A stretch of DNA of 55,844 nucleotides from Candidatus Sumerlaeaceae bacterium (GTDB taxonomy: Bacteria > Sumerlaeota > Sumerlaeia > Sumerlaeales > Sumerlaeaceae). The stretch is taken from the NCBI GenBank assembly GCA_019695055.1, contig JAIBAT010000164.1, positions 1-55,844 of the forward strand, in the 5' to 3' direction. Both the position numbers and the translations under genes were made by a program. The notes below the pieces were generated by a model that was not told where the DNA came from, did no database searches, and saw nothing but the letters and a program-made list of their open reading frames with translations. Shown piece after piece: positions 8,165 through 16,895 of this stretch. Numbering within the stretch: position 1 is the first letter of the stretch; each line of letters begins with the position of its first letter.

Positions 8165-10087
8165 ATGGCAAGGCGTAAACACTTCAGTGGCATCCTGATT
8201 GGGTGGTGCCTTCTGTTGCTGGTGCCGATGGCGTGCGCTGCCAATCCACAGGACAGTGGACGAAGTGTTTATATGGTCCGGGGTGGCCAGGACTACATTG
8301 TGACCAGCGGATCCCGGACCAGCTCACTGGAAGTTGTGGAGTCATCGTTCAGCACCCCAGGTGGGCTGGTTTGGAAAGTCACTCCAGGGAAAAATGGCGA
8401 CTTGGAAGTTCTGTCTACCTTCTCCATGGAGATGCCAGCGGGGCTGCCGAGTTTCGGGTTTTCTCATCAGTGGGTGTTGGTTCCGTCCAAGGATATTCCC
8501 GGTGACTACGACCTGAGTTTGGTGGTTCGATGCGCCACTTCCACGGTTAGAAGTGGAATTCTCCCTGGCAGCGAAGACGACGAGTACTCGACCAGCACCG
8601 TATTGATTGGGTCGTATTGGCACCTCTGCAAGGATCCCGGGGTATTGGAATACTACCATAGGGTATCGAGGTTCGACGGCGTGGAGGAACGATATGATCT
8701 TGCGGTTGAGTCTTCTCCCGGAAACAAGTATCCGACCGAAAAGGACGAAACGACCTTCATCCTTAACCTGGCCCGGGATATTGTCGCGCGCAATCCGGGG
8801 GACCTTCTGGTGCGTGCGCTTTACCTGGATGCCCTGATCCGGGCGAGAGACTGGGAGACACTCAAAGGGAAGCTGAAAGAATGGGAAGATGGTTTTGAGA
8901 AATCCTCGATTCCACTGATTCGAGAACTGGCTTTCATTGCGCGAGATAACCTTAAGACGGCACAACTGGATGCCGCAGGCCAAAATGGTTATGTTTTCAT
9001 CCGGGACCTCATGGGCAGGTCGTATGACCTTTCCTCCAAAATCAGGCGGATTCCGGAGGCTCTCTCCTATCGGCAGTTCCATGTTCCAAGAGGTATCACT
9101 CGCGGGTCGGTTGCGAATGAAAACTTCCTGCGTTATCAGGTGGGAGTAAAGGTCCTTGGCAACGTAGCGATATTGGATTTGTTCCAGGGCAAACGTAATG
9201 AATCGCTCAGGATTCTCTGCGGCTGCTATCAGATGGGAACTCTGATGGAGAATTCCGGCTGGCCAATGACAGAACTTATCGGTACGGCGGTGCGTGACAT
9301 TGCAGTCAGTGGGCTACGGATTCATGTGCTGAATGGTTGCGAGGCATCTGATGAGATTGCGGGGGTATTCAGGGCGCTCTTGGAACTCGCCGAGAAGTAT
9401 CGGCAGGCGCAAGAAGCACGCAGCGATCCGTATGAAAGCAACGAAATAGACAGGAATCTTGGACTGAAGGTGATGGAGTCCGCAGCCGATGCCACCGAGA
9501 AGCGGGTTCGTCGCGGTGTGGCGGATGCGCGATTCAATGGACTGCTCGGCGCTGCTGCGGCAAGGTATTCGGTGGTTACTCGCGGGCGTTTTCCGGAGAA
9601 TCTGCAGGAGTGGGGACCCTTGCTCCGAGATGGATTGCCGAATGATCCATTTACCTCCGCACCGCTGGCATGGATATCGCAGGGCAAGGACCAAATGATT
9701 GTTTATAGTTTCGGGCCAGACTCCGCCGACAACAAGGCCGCGATCATCTATGATCCGACAAATGGTACGGTAAGTGCCGGGGATGTGGTTACGACGATTC
9801 CGCGGGTTCGGGAATTTCCGTTTCCCAGGCAGGCAGCCAGGGCTGCAACGTTTGGTGAACTCCTGATGCAGTTTCCGAACGGATTGCCTTCGGATAATTT
9901 CGCCGACCGGAAAGCAGAGGGGCTCAAGGCCACTCAGTCGGTACCGATTAGGGTTTTTAGTGTTGGTCCTGACACGGATAGTAGTTCGGAGGAGAAACAG
10001 AACCCGGATTTTGTGCCCACGACTCAGTACGATCCGACCAACGGGGTCATCAGCATTGGGGATATTTTTACGGTTCTCCGACCTTGA
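8165..10087 (+). CDS. Secreted protein with two pseudopilin-like tails
   Basis: A 640-residue protein of unknown function. The N-terminus MARRKHFSGI followed by a leucine-rich segment and a cut site near residues 25-26 (ACAANPQ) is a clear signal peptide. The middle (100-500) is mostly alpha-helical in appearance and carries no family I recognise. The C-terminus repeats a module ending YSFGPD...YDPTNGTVSAGDV (YDPTNG at 529-534) and FSVGPD...YDPTNGVISIGDI (622-627). That module is typical of the ends of pilin-like (type II secretion/type IV pilus) proteins in some candidate phyla, although this protein has no prepilin N-terminus. In-frame codons extend upstream to 8057 but run through the direct repeats, so ATG 8165 is preferred; no strong ribosome site helps decide. 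The 240 bases after it hold no recognisable gene. Confidence 0.75.
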   Translation: MARRKHFSGILIGWCLLLLVPMACAANPQDSGRSVYMVRGGQDYIVTSGSRTSSLEVVESSFSTPGGLVWKVTPGKNGDLEVLSTFSMEMPAGLPSFGFSHQWVLVPSKDIPGDYDLSLVVRCATSTVRSGILPGSEDDEYSTSTVLIGSYWHLCKDPGVLEYYHRVSRFDGVEERYDLAVESSPGNKYPTEKDETTFILNLARDIVARNPGDLLVRALYLDALIRARDWETLKGKLKEWEDGFEKSSIPLIRELAFIARDNLKTAQLDAAGQNGYVFIRDLMGRSYDLSSKIRRIPEALSYRQFHVPRGITRGSVANENFLRYQVGVKVLGNVAILDLFQGKRNESLRILCGCYQMGTLMENSGWPMTELIGTAVRDIAVSGLRIHVLNGCEASDEIAGVFRALLELAEKYRQAQEARSDPYESNEIDRNLGLKVMESAADATEKRVRRGVADARFNGLLGAAAARYSVVTRGRFPENLQEWGPLLRDGLPNDPFTSAPLAWISQGKDQMIVYSFGPDSADNKAAIIYDPTNGTVSAGDVVTTIPRVREFPFPRQAARAATFGELLMQFPNGLPSDNFADRKAEGLKATQSVPIRVFSVGPDTDSSSEEKQNPDFVPTTQYDPTNGVISIGDIFTVLRP

Positions 10088-10327
10088 GGACACTGGATAA
10101 GGATGGGCCAGAGGGGGCTTCAAGGTGTTGGGGTGCCAAGCACGTTTTAGTACAATTCAACATGCTTCACGTTCCAATGGGTGTTCTAGACGCGCGATTG
10201 ACGATAACAGGAGATTGGGTAAACCCTCCGATTGTAGAGTTTTGCGATTAAACGGGTTACGGGCCCAATTATTGCTATGTACGTTGCCAATCTGCATCAA
10301 ATACATGATTTAGTTCAGGAGACGAAG

Positions 10328-10819
10328 ATGAGTTTTTCAAAGAAGCTTGCAGTTCTGACGATGGCTTGTGCCATCGGTGCGTTTGTTGTACCCGCGACTT
10401 CCTTTGGCGCGGAAGATGCCGCGACGTCGGGTACCAAGGCTGCCGGGCCTGGTGGGCCGGGTGGAGGCCGTGGTGGCCGCATGGGCGGCGGTGGTGTGGT
10501 TCGCGCGGCTTTGGGTCTTACGGATTTGACGGCGGAGCAGAAGACCAAGTTGGAGGGCCTTCAGAAGGAGCAGGCCGATAAGATGAAGGAAATGCGGGAC
10601 AAAATGACCGCCGGCACCCCGCCGAGCGAAGCAGACCGCGAAAAGATGAAGAACTCCAACAAGGAGCTGAAGGAAAAGGTTGAGGCCATCCTGACGGCTG
10701 ACCAGAAGACCAAGCTGGAAGAGGCCCTCAAGAGCCAGGCCGAGCGGCGTGGTGGCCCCGGTGCCGGCAACAAGATGGAAGGTGGCGAGAAGAAGGACGA
10801 CGGCGCCAAGAAGGAATAG
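10328..10819 (+). CDS. Spy/CpxP-like periplasmic LTxxQ protein
   Basis: A 163-residue exported protein. A signal peptide (about 1-28) precedes a glycine-rich stretch (40-57, GGPGGGRGG). The helical part has two LTxxQ motifs, LTAEQ at 67-71 and LTADQ at 122-126, as in the Spy/CpxP/CnrX envelope stress family of small chaperones or sensors. A lysine- and glycine-rich tail follows. ATG 10328 is chosen because GGAG lies 7-10 bases upstream and the signal peptide begins there; an in-frame ATG at 10277 would add an implausible leader. It appears to be a single-gene unit, ended by a strong terminator at 10857. Specific ligand or partner is unknown. Confidence 0.86.
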   Translation: MSFSKKLAVLTMACAIGAFVVPATSFGAEDAATSGTKAAGPGGPGGGRGGRMGGGGVVRAALGLTDLTAEQKTKLEGLQKEQADKMKEMRDKMTAGTPPSEADREKMKNSNKELKEKVEAILTADQKTKLEEALKSQAERRGGPGAGNKMEGGEKKDDGAKKE

Positions 10820-10856
10820 CTGAAACTTAACGCTGGGAAAGCGTTTGTTTAATGCT

Positions 10857-10892
10857 GCCCCCGGTCCCGTAGGGATCGGGGGCCTTTCTTTT
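10857..10892 (+). terminator. Rho-independent terminator after the Spy-like gene
   Basis: A 12-base-pair stem (GCCCCCGGTCCC with GGGATCGGGGGC, one G-T pair, three-base loop) is followed by a T-rich tract (CTTTCTTTT). It lies 38 bases after the stop codon. Confidence 0.93.
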
Positions 10893-11001
10893 GGGTTCAG
10901 GTTAGAGGCAATGTCACTTGCAGTGAGCAGTTCGACGATTGGGAGATATTGTGCTTGAGCAAATGTCCCACCGCGATTGTTGTCCTTGCCCGTAACCAAT
11001 C

Positions 11002-12030
11002 ATGATCCAGCAATTGATACAGAAACTAAGCCGCCGGGAACAGCTTACCCCCGAAGAGGTTTCAGGTGTGGCAGAAGTGATTATGTCGGGGGAATCGACG
11101 CCAGTTCAGGTGGCCGGTTTTCTCACGGCCTTATCAATGCGGGGAGAGACGGCGGAGGACTTGGTGGCTTTTGCCCGCGTCCTGCGGTCGAAAATGGTGC
11201 CATTCTGCCGTCCCGAAGGGATTATTCTGGATACATGTGGGACAGGCGGGGACCACAGCGGAACTTTCAACATTTCCACTGCGGCGGCGTTTGTGGCGGC
11301 GGGGGCGGGTGTTAGGGTTGCAAAACACGGAAACCGCTCAATGACGAGCAAGTGCGGCAGCGCGGACGTGCTGGCAGAGCTGGGCGTGGGAATTGACAGC
11401 CCCACCGAGGTGATGGAACAGGCACTGGCGGAGATCGGGGTCTGCTTTTTGTTTGCCCAGCAATATCATCATTCCATGAAGAATGTGGCAGTGGTCCGAC
11501 GAGAGTTGGGTATTCGTACCATTTTTAACCGGCTTGGGCCACTTCTGAATCCTGCTGCGGCGCAGCATCAGTTGATCGGGGTGTTCAGCCGGGATTTGAC
11601 CGGGATGCAGGCGGAGGCGCTGCGGGAACTTGGTTCGAGGCGCGCGCTGGTGGTTCATGGGGCCGACGGCCTTGACGAGATAACCACCACGGGTGTGACC
11701 AACGCAGCGGAACTTTTTAAAGGTGAGATCAGAGAAGTTGAACTGAAGCCTTCAGATTTTGGAATTAGGATGGCACGACGTGAGGACCTTGCCGGAGGAG
11801 ATCCCGCCGAGAACGCGGAGATGGTAGAGGAGATATTGCTCGGGATGCCCGGTCCGCGAGCTGATATTGTCATCCTGAATGCTGGCGCGGCCATTTATGT
11901 GGCGGAGCAAGCCGCAACAGTGGCCGAGGGCGTGGAGAAGGCGCGGCTATCCGTCAAGTCCGGCGCCGCGAAGGAGAAGCTTGAGGAATTGCGAGTTTTG
12001 ACGAAGGCTTCCCGCAAGGGACAGGGGTGA
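11002..12030 (+). CDS. trpD: Anthranilate phosphoribosyltransferase
   Basis: Transfers phosphoribose from PRPP to anthranilate, the second step of tryptophan synthesis. The 342 residues span the whole family. The PRPP loop GTGGD is at 80-84, followed by the NISTAAAFV helix start, KHGNR at 108-112, a conserved arginine in the VRRELGIRTIFNRLGPL block, and the HGADGLDE metal-binding region near 215-222. ATG 11002 fits the family start (MIQQLIQKL), although no good ribosome site precedes it. It is 22 bases upstream of trpC, so the two are probably one operon. The 109 bases between the preceding terminator and the start contain no Trp-codon leader that I can find. Confidence 0.96.
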   Translation: MIQQLIQKLSRREQLTPEEVSGVAEVIMSGESTPVQVAGFLTALSMRGETAEDLVAFARVLRSKMVPFCRPEGIILDTCGTGGDHSGTFNISTAAAFVAAGAGVRVAKHGNRSMTSKCGSADVLAELGVGIDSPTEVMEQALAEIGVCFLFAQQYHHSMKNVAVVRRELGIRTIFNRLGPLLNPAAAQHQLIGVFSRDLTGMQAEALRELGSRRALVVHGADGLDEITTTGVTNAAELFKGEIREVELKPSDFGIRMARREDLAGGDPAENAEMVEEILLGMPGPRADIVILNAGAAIYVAEQAATVAEGVEKARLSVKSGAAKEKLEELRVLTKASRKGQG

Positions 12031-12052
12031 CGGCCGGGAATCGGCGTTTCCG

Positions 12053-12943
12053 ATGAGCATTCTGGACGACATCGTAGCGTATAAGCGCGATTTTGTGGCC
12101 GCGCGAAAACGGCAGATTCCCCTGGTCGAGATCAAGGAGCGAGCAGCGGACATGTTGCCGCCGCCAGCTTTTCTGGCGGCCATTCACCGCGGGGCCGATG
12201 AGGATATTAACGTCATTGCCGAGGTGAAAAAGAAGTCTCCCTCGAAGGGCATAATCCGGGAGGACTTTGATCCGATCCGCATTGCAATTGATTACGCCGA
12301 GCACGACGCGGCGGCCATAAGTGTGCTGACAGACGAGCAATTCTTTGACGGGCGATTGGATTATTTGCGGCAGATTCGTGGGGAACTGACAGAGACTCCG
12401 TTGCTGCGCAAGGACTTCACGATTGATGAGTACCAGATTTATGAGGCGCGGGAGGCGGGAGCTGCGGCCATTCTGTTAATAACGGGAATTCTGGATAAGT
12501 TTCAACTGGTCGGATTCCGGGAACTTGCGGAAGATCTTGGCATGGCTGCGCTGACGGAGGTGCATACCGAACGCGAAGCGGACTTTGCGGCGGAGCACGG
12601 GGCGCGAATTGTTGGGGTGAACAATCGGGACCTGAACACTTTTGACGTGGACCTGAAACAAACCCAGAAGATACTTCAACTCCTTGGAGGGCCGCGAAAA
12701 GGGTTTGTGTTTGTTGCAGAAAGCGGAATTTCAAAACCAGCGCATGTGGAGTACCTAAGACAGGTGGGAGTGGATGCAATTCTGGTGGGGGAGTCGCTCA
12801 TGCGGGAGCCCAAGCCCGGCAAGGCGCTGGTGAAACTGCTGAAGCGCGATGAAGAAGCTCAGGAGAAAATTGCTGCCGCACAGGAGCAGATCAAGCGGGG
12901 CAATGACGACGGATTTGCGATCTGGCGGGCGATTCAGGATTAG
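12053..12943 (+). CDS. trpC: Indole-3-glycerol-phosphate synthase
   Basis: TIM-barrel enzyme converting carboxyphenylaminodeoxyribulose phosphate to indole-3-glycerol phosphate. Its 296 residues include the substrate-binding EVKKKSPSKG (57-66), LRKDF (118-122), the GVNNRDLNTF segment and the phosphate site around VAESGISK. About 25 extra residues follow the usual end; they are charged and probably a disordered or helical tail. The start is preceded by GGGAA about ten bases upstream. The last four bases overlap the end of the convergent O-antigen-ligase-like gene. With trpD it makes indole glycerol phosphate, but no trpA, trpE or trpG is in the window. Confidence 0.96.
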   Translation: MSILDDIVAYKRDFVAARKRQIPLVEIKERAADMLPPPAFLAAIHRGADEDINVIAEVKKKSPSKGIIREDFDPIRIAIDYAEHDAAAISVLTDEQFFDGRLDYLRQIRGELTETPLLRKDFTIDEYQIYEAREAGAAAILLITGILDKFQLVGFRELAEDLGMAALTEVHTEREADFAAEHGARIVGVNNRDLNTFDVDLKQTQKILQLLGGPRKGFVFVAESGISKPAHVEYLRQVGVDAILVGESLMREPKPGKALVKLLKRDEEAQEKIAAAQEQIKRGNDDGFAIWRAIQD

Positions 12944-14466
12944 TCCCAGGGGATTCCGGTGGGCGATTGGGCTGAGGAAGATTGGGCCCGTTTTGTGTCG
13001 AAAATAGTCAGCATTGTCAGGGCTGTGACAGCGGCAAATATGGTAACGGGCATGGCATTTTCCAGGAAGTTTTGAAACATGGTGGCAATCATCATGGAGA
13101 CGTAAAACGCGCCACAGGCGAAGAGCGTTGTCTTCCCTTCAAGCCAGTTGCTGGTGCGAAGGTACCGAACCACGGTTCGCAAGTAGGTGAAATGCAGAAA
13201 CACTATGAACGCGAAGCCAACGACTCCCTGAACCATCAAGATCCAAAGCAGGGAATTGTGGATGTTGTGGCTGTCTGCCAGCATGGACCCACCGGTGGAT
13301 GTGACGGTGTAAAATGTCAGGTAGGTGCCCAATCCTGCGCCGAAAATTGGAGATTCGAGCCAGCGCTGGACAGCGGCATCGTAGGACTGCCAACGCCAAA
13401 TGACGTTGAGGTCAAGCGCAGCGGCCTTTACGTCAGTTTTCATGAGTAGCTCGCGGCCAAGGGTGCTATTGTCGACCACCTCATAGTCCCACATCGCAAA
13501 AATGGCAAGGGCGAGGAACGCCGTGGCGAGCAGGGTGGCACCGATCATGACGGTTTTCTTGCGGGCCGGCAGGAATAGGAAAATAAAGAAAAGCCCGCCG
13601 ATAAGGCCCAGCCACGCGGACCGGTAATTGCCAATGGCGACGACCCCAAGGCCGACTGTGACAACAGCAGCCCATAGCCAGCGGCGCGCGGCGGGGTCGA
13701 AAAGAATGTGACTGAGTGCAAGGAAGATCCCAAACGTCACAGTGGTGAGCTCGTTGTGAGAGAGGATATGGGCTGCGTCTCCGGCGCGCCTTACATAGAA
13801 TTGCCCCAAGGCGACCTGCAGGATGCCCTTTGCCATCAGGAGAAGGGTGCCGGCAAAAATGACGTTACGCAGGAGGCGGGTTTCGCCAATGTCATCGACA
13901 AGGAGGATGACGACGAAGTAGTTCATGAAGTAGAAGTAAGCGCGGCGGAAATCGCCCAGGACTTCATCGTAAGGATTGCCAGACAGGAGGAGGCCGTTCA
14001 CGACACCCCAAAGGCCAAAGAGGAAGTAGATGAGTACGTAGCGATTGAAGGGAATCCCGCGGAGGCTTCCCTTACCTACGGAGAGGCGGACAGCTATGAT
14101 GGCGCAATTAAACAGGAAGACCAAATCCTGAATGTAGAGCTTCATAAACCCAAGCGGAAGATAGGTCGTTTCAAGTGTCTCCGGGATACAAATTGCTCCC
14201 AAGAGGAAGCAAAGGAAGACCCAACGGGGACGCGTGACGGCCAAGGCAAGAGCGGCCACTCCGAACAGGGCGACAACGGGGAGGAAGACAGATAACTCAG
14301 AATTGGCTGCCGAAAGAAGGTTGCCACCTGCGACCATGAGGGCCAGAGCAAGTACGCCTCCGGCGGCGGCAATGGCGGCTACAGTGAGATTTCCTGAAAG
14401 TGGCTTTCCGCTCGGGGGAGGGGTCAGCACGTCAACGTTTGCCGGTGGTTGTTGCTGCAGTCTCAT
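12940..14466 (-). CDS. O-antigen ligase/polymerase-like membrane protein
   Basis: A 508-residue integral membrane protein with about a dozen hydrophobic segments. The pattern is that of the O-antigen ligase (WaaL/Wzy_C) family: NYRSAWLGL on a loop near the middle, and a large periplasmic loop ending in SHNIHNSLLWILMVQG, where the conserved histidine of the family is expected. It probably transfers or polymerises glycan on an undecaprenyl carrier in the inner membrane; substrate unknown. The start overlaps the preceding HEAT-repeat gene by 35 bases, with GAGG directly before the ATG; a later GTG could be the true start. A glycosyltransferase and an FkbM methyltransferase elsewhere in the window could act in the same surface glycan (inference). 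Confidence 0.85.
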   Translation of the reverse strand: MRLQQQPPANVDVLTPPPSGKPLSGNLTVAAIAAAGGVLALALMVAGGNLLSAANSELSVFLPVVALFGVAALALAVTRPRWVFLCFLLGAICIPETLETTYLPLGFMKLYIQDLVFLFNCAIIAVRLSVGKGSLRGIPFNRYVLIYFLFGLWGVVNGLLLSGNPYDEVLGDFRRAYFYFMNYFVVILLVDDIGETRLLRNVIFAGTLLLMAKGILQVALGQFYVRRAGDAAHILSHNELTTVTFGIFLALSHILFDPAARRWLWAAVVTVGLGVVAIGNYRSAWLGLIGGLFFIFLFLPARKKTVMIGATLLATAFLALAIFAMWDYEVVDNSTLGRELLMKTDVKAAALDLNVIWRWQSYDAAVQRWLESPIFGAGLGTYLTFYTVTSTGGSMLADSHNIHNSLLWILMVQGVVGFAFIVFLHFTYLRTVVRYLRTSNWLEGKTTLFACGAFYVSMMIATMFQNFLENAMPVTIFAAVTALTMLTIFDTKRAQSSSAQSPTGIPWD

Positions 14467-15607
14467 CCTCTATCTGTTCCAGGATGGCCTTGGCCTTGTC
14501 CACGATCTCGGGATTTTCGTCGCGCAGGAGCTTCTTCATGAGTGCCTTTGAACCTGTCCGATTGTTCTCGAAATACCAATTCATAGCGGCCATGCGGATG
14601 TCGAGATCCTCGGTTTCGTCGGTGGCAATCTTTTCCAGGTCGGGATTGATCTTCGTACCGCCAGCTTTCAGGCGCTCACGGGCATCGCGGCTTTGCATGC
14701 GGTTATTGAAGTCGAAGAGATAGGACGATTGCTTCAGGAGATCGCGGGTGCTGCGGGCCTGAAATGGGACGGGGGTAACAGGCTGCAACCGCCGGGTGCG
14801 AGCCTGAACGATATCAACCTGGAAGGTGGCCTTGTTGGCTTTCCACCAGTCCGCATATTTTCTTGAGAGGGTCTTGCGGGTTCGAAGGGAGGACCACTCT
14901 GTCATTCCGAAGTCCTGACCAGTAATAATGGTGAAGGATCGGGCGGCTGCACCCGCTTCCTTGCGTGTGCCTTCGGCCATGACCTTAACCATGAAATCGA
15001 TTCCGGCAGTATCCCCCAGGAGGCCAAGCGCGAGAGCGTATTGGATCTTTGCCGCAACACTTTGCTCGCCGGAGAAGGCCACCCGGATGACAGGTATAGC
15101 CTGGCGATCACCAATGAGGCTGAGGGCATTTATGGCGTTGAACTGCAGGATTCGCAGGGCTTTCTCGCGAAAGGTGTCACGCTCCCTGGGTGAGCTGTTG
15201 CGCAAATCCAGTTCAACCAGCGTTGCGACGCCGGGTGGTGGGTTCATTTGGGCTATTTGCAGGAGGATCGGGGCGGCTTCGGTGGCGCCGGCTTTGGATA
15301 ACAGGGACATGGCGTCCACTGCGAGTTGGCTGCGGTCGCGCGGTTCCTCCGGCAGTTTGGCGATGTTAACTTCCTTTGGAAAGCCAGCCTCCAGGAAGTG
15401 CATGAGTTCCCTGTTGCTGGAGCCAATCTTGAACGTCGCGAGGCGTGCCTTCTCATCCTTTGGGGCATCATTGGCAGGCTCCTTTGCCACGACTCGCTGG
15501 CGAGGGGCTGCCGAAGAGCCTTGTGGTTGGGCCACTGTAGGGCTTGTTACCGTCGCAACGCATACGAATACCCATAGAAGGAGCGATCTTAAACTGATGC
15601 CGTTCAT
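14432..15607 (-). CDS. Exported HEAT-repeat protein
   Basis: A 391-residue protein with a signal peptide (about 1-26, ending near TVAQPQ). The mature part consists of helical pairs of HEAT/PBS-lyase type, for example AIPVIRVAFSG, IQYALALGLLGDTAG and the C-terminal IRMAAMNWYFENN and LMKKLLRDENPEIVDKA units. These repeats typically bind proteins; no catalytic motif is present. It lies 9 bases after the prepilin peptidase gene and overlaps the O-antigen-ligase-like gene by 35 bases, so the three minus-strand genes are likely one transcript. Function beyond scaffold is unknown. Confidence 0.8.
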   Translation of the reverse strand: MNGISLRSLLLWVFVCVATVTSPTVAQPQGSSAAPRQRVVAKEPANDAPKDEKARLATFKIGSSNRELMHFLEAGFPKEVNIAKLPEEPRDRSQLAVDAMSLLSKAGATEAAPILLQIAQMNPPPGVATLVELDLRNSSPRERDTFREKALRILQFNAINALSLIGDRQAIPVIRVAFSGEQSVAAKIQYALALGLLGDTAGIDFMVKVMAEGTRKEAGAAARSFTIITGQDFGMTEWSSLRTRKTLSRKYADWWKANKATFQVDIVQARTRRLQPVTPVPFQARSTRDLLKQSSYLFDFNNRMQSRDARERLKAGGTKINPDLEKIATDETEDLDIRMAAMNWYFENNRTGSKALMKKLLRDENPEIVDKAKAILEQIEDETAATTTGKR

Positions 15608-15616
15608 TGCGGTATG

Positions 15617-16768
15617 TCACCAATCCAACATGAAGAAGTGGCGAGTTGTCTGCTCAAATACAGGGTAACAGAGAAGCACAATCAGTGCCGCAGCAGCAAT
15701 GTATGGGCCGAAGGGGAAGTGGTGCAGCTGACGGGAAGTAGAACGGGCGATCTTAAGCGACAGAGGTGCCGGATCTCGGCTATCCGCCGTAATGGCAGGC
15801 AGGTTCGCACCAGACTCCTCCAGGACGGCGCTTCCAGTCTTTATAGCCATGCCCGCCATCACCGTGTCACGCTGGTGTCTCCAGGCGGATTGGGCCGCAA
15901 GGATACGGGAATGGAGTTGGACGGCCTTGTCTGGCGCGAGTTCGATTTCCTCGAATTCGTCCTGCCGCAGCAGCTTGTGGACCAGGATTATGGTGACCCC
16001 AAATGCCGCCCCCAAGACTGTCGATATCCCAAGAACGTAGAGGCAATTAATGGGGCCAAAGTAGGCCCCGAGAAATGCAAAGAGCTTCACGTCGCCGCCA
16101 CCCATTGCTTCCTTGCGGAAAATGACCCTGCCAAATACCCCAATGCCAGCCAGCAGTGCCCATCCAAAACCAGCTCCGGCCAGAGACCAAATTAGGGCCC
16201 CTATGTGGCCCACGTCTCCAGTGAAGGCAGCCGTTCGGGTTGGCCAGAAAGAGTGGTAGATTTCGCGGCTGACCGCAAAGTCACGGCCAATTAAGGAGTT
16301 GCCACCAAAGACAGCCGCAACAATTAGGGAGAAAACCAATCCACCAACTGTGACGCTGTCCGGGATGATATAGTGATCAATGTCAGTAAAGGTGCCGACT
16401 ACCAGGAAGGATGCGAACAGGCAGTGGGCGATGACGACCCATTCGGGGCCGTGGACAAGGAAAATCGTCATAAACATGAGGCCTGAGAGGAACTCAACAA
16501 GAGCATACCGGGGGCTAAAATGCGATCCGCAGGACCGACAATTGCCACCCAGCCAGAGGTAGCTTATAACCGGGATGTTATCATACCAGGCAAGGAATGA
16601 CCCGCAGGAATAACAATGCGATCCCGGGTGGACGATGGATTTGCGTGCGGGAATGCGATAAATGCAAACGTTGAAGAAGCTGCCCCAGATTGTGCCAAAA
16701 ACGAAGGCAATGGTAGCCAGAACGGGGCGTAGGGCACGGGCGTATTCCATTTGTTCAGCAGGTGTCAT
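15617..16768 (-). CDS. pilD: Type IV prepilin peptidase / N-methyltransferase
   Basis: Inner-membrane aspartyl protease that cleaves and N-methylates prepilins. The N-terminal methyltransferase region contains GSFFNVCIYRIP and two CxxC pairs (C52/C55 and C77/C80) that bind zinc in the family. Catalytic aspartates are D129/D131 in FTDIDHYIIPD and D226 in GGGDVKLF. At 383 residues it is about 100 longer than the usual 250-290, owing to a soluble charged segment between the normal last membrane helices and a final hydrophobic helix near the C-terminus. It would process the pilins moved by the PilT encoded at 1.2 kb. It heads the minus-strand group with the HEAT and O-antigen-ligase-like genes. 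Confidence 0.94.
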   Translation of the reverse strand: MTPAEQMEYARALRPVLATIAFVFGTIWGSFFNVCIYRIPARKSIVHPGSHCYSCGSFLAWYDNIPVISYLWLGGNCRSCGSHFSPRYALVEFLSGLMFMTIFLVHGPEWVVIAHCLFASFLVVGTFTDIDHYIIPDSVTVGGLVFSLIVAAVFGGNSLIGRDFAVSREIYHSFWPTRTAAFTGDVGHIGALIWSLAGAGFGWALLAGIGVFGRVIFRKEAMGGGDVKLFAFLGAYFGPINCLYVLGISTVLGAAFGVTIILVHKLLRQDEFEEIELAPDKAVQLHSRILAAQSAWRHQRDTVMAGMAIKTGSAVLEESGANLPAITADSRDPAPLSLKIARSTSRQLHHFPFGPYIAAAALIVLLCYPVFEQTTRHFFMLDW

Positions 16769-16895
16769 TGGGAATAGTAGTCATGGGCTCCGTCCTGCTA
16801 ATCAAAGGCTTTTTTCAGACGGGCGCGCGAACCAGAAGGGCGTCAATGATTTGGCTTTGCATTTCCGATTCTGAAACCAGTACTTAGCCACCTGT

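Noticed and set aside
10894..11001. Tryptophan attenuator before trpDC
   Set aside because: A 15-codon frame exists but contains no Trp codon, and no hairpin with T-tract follows it before trpD.
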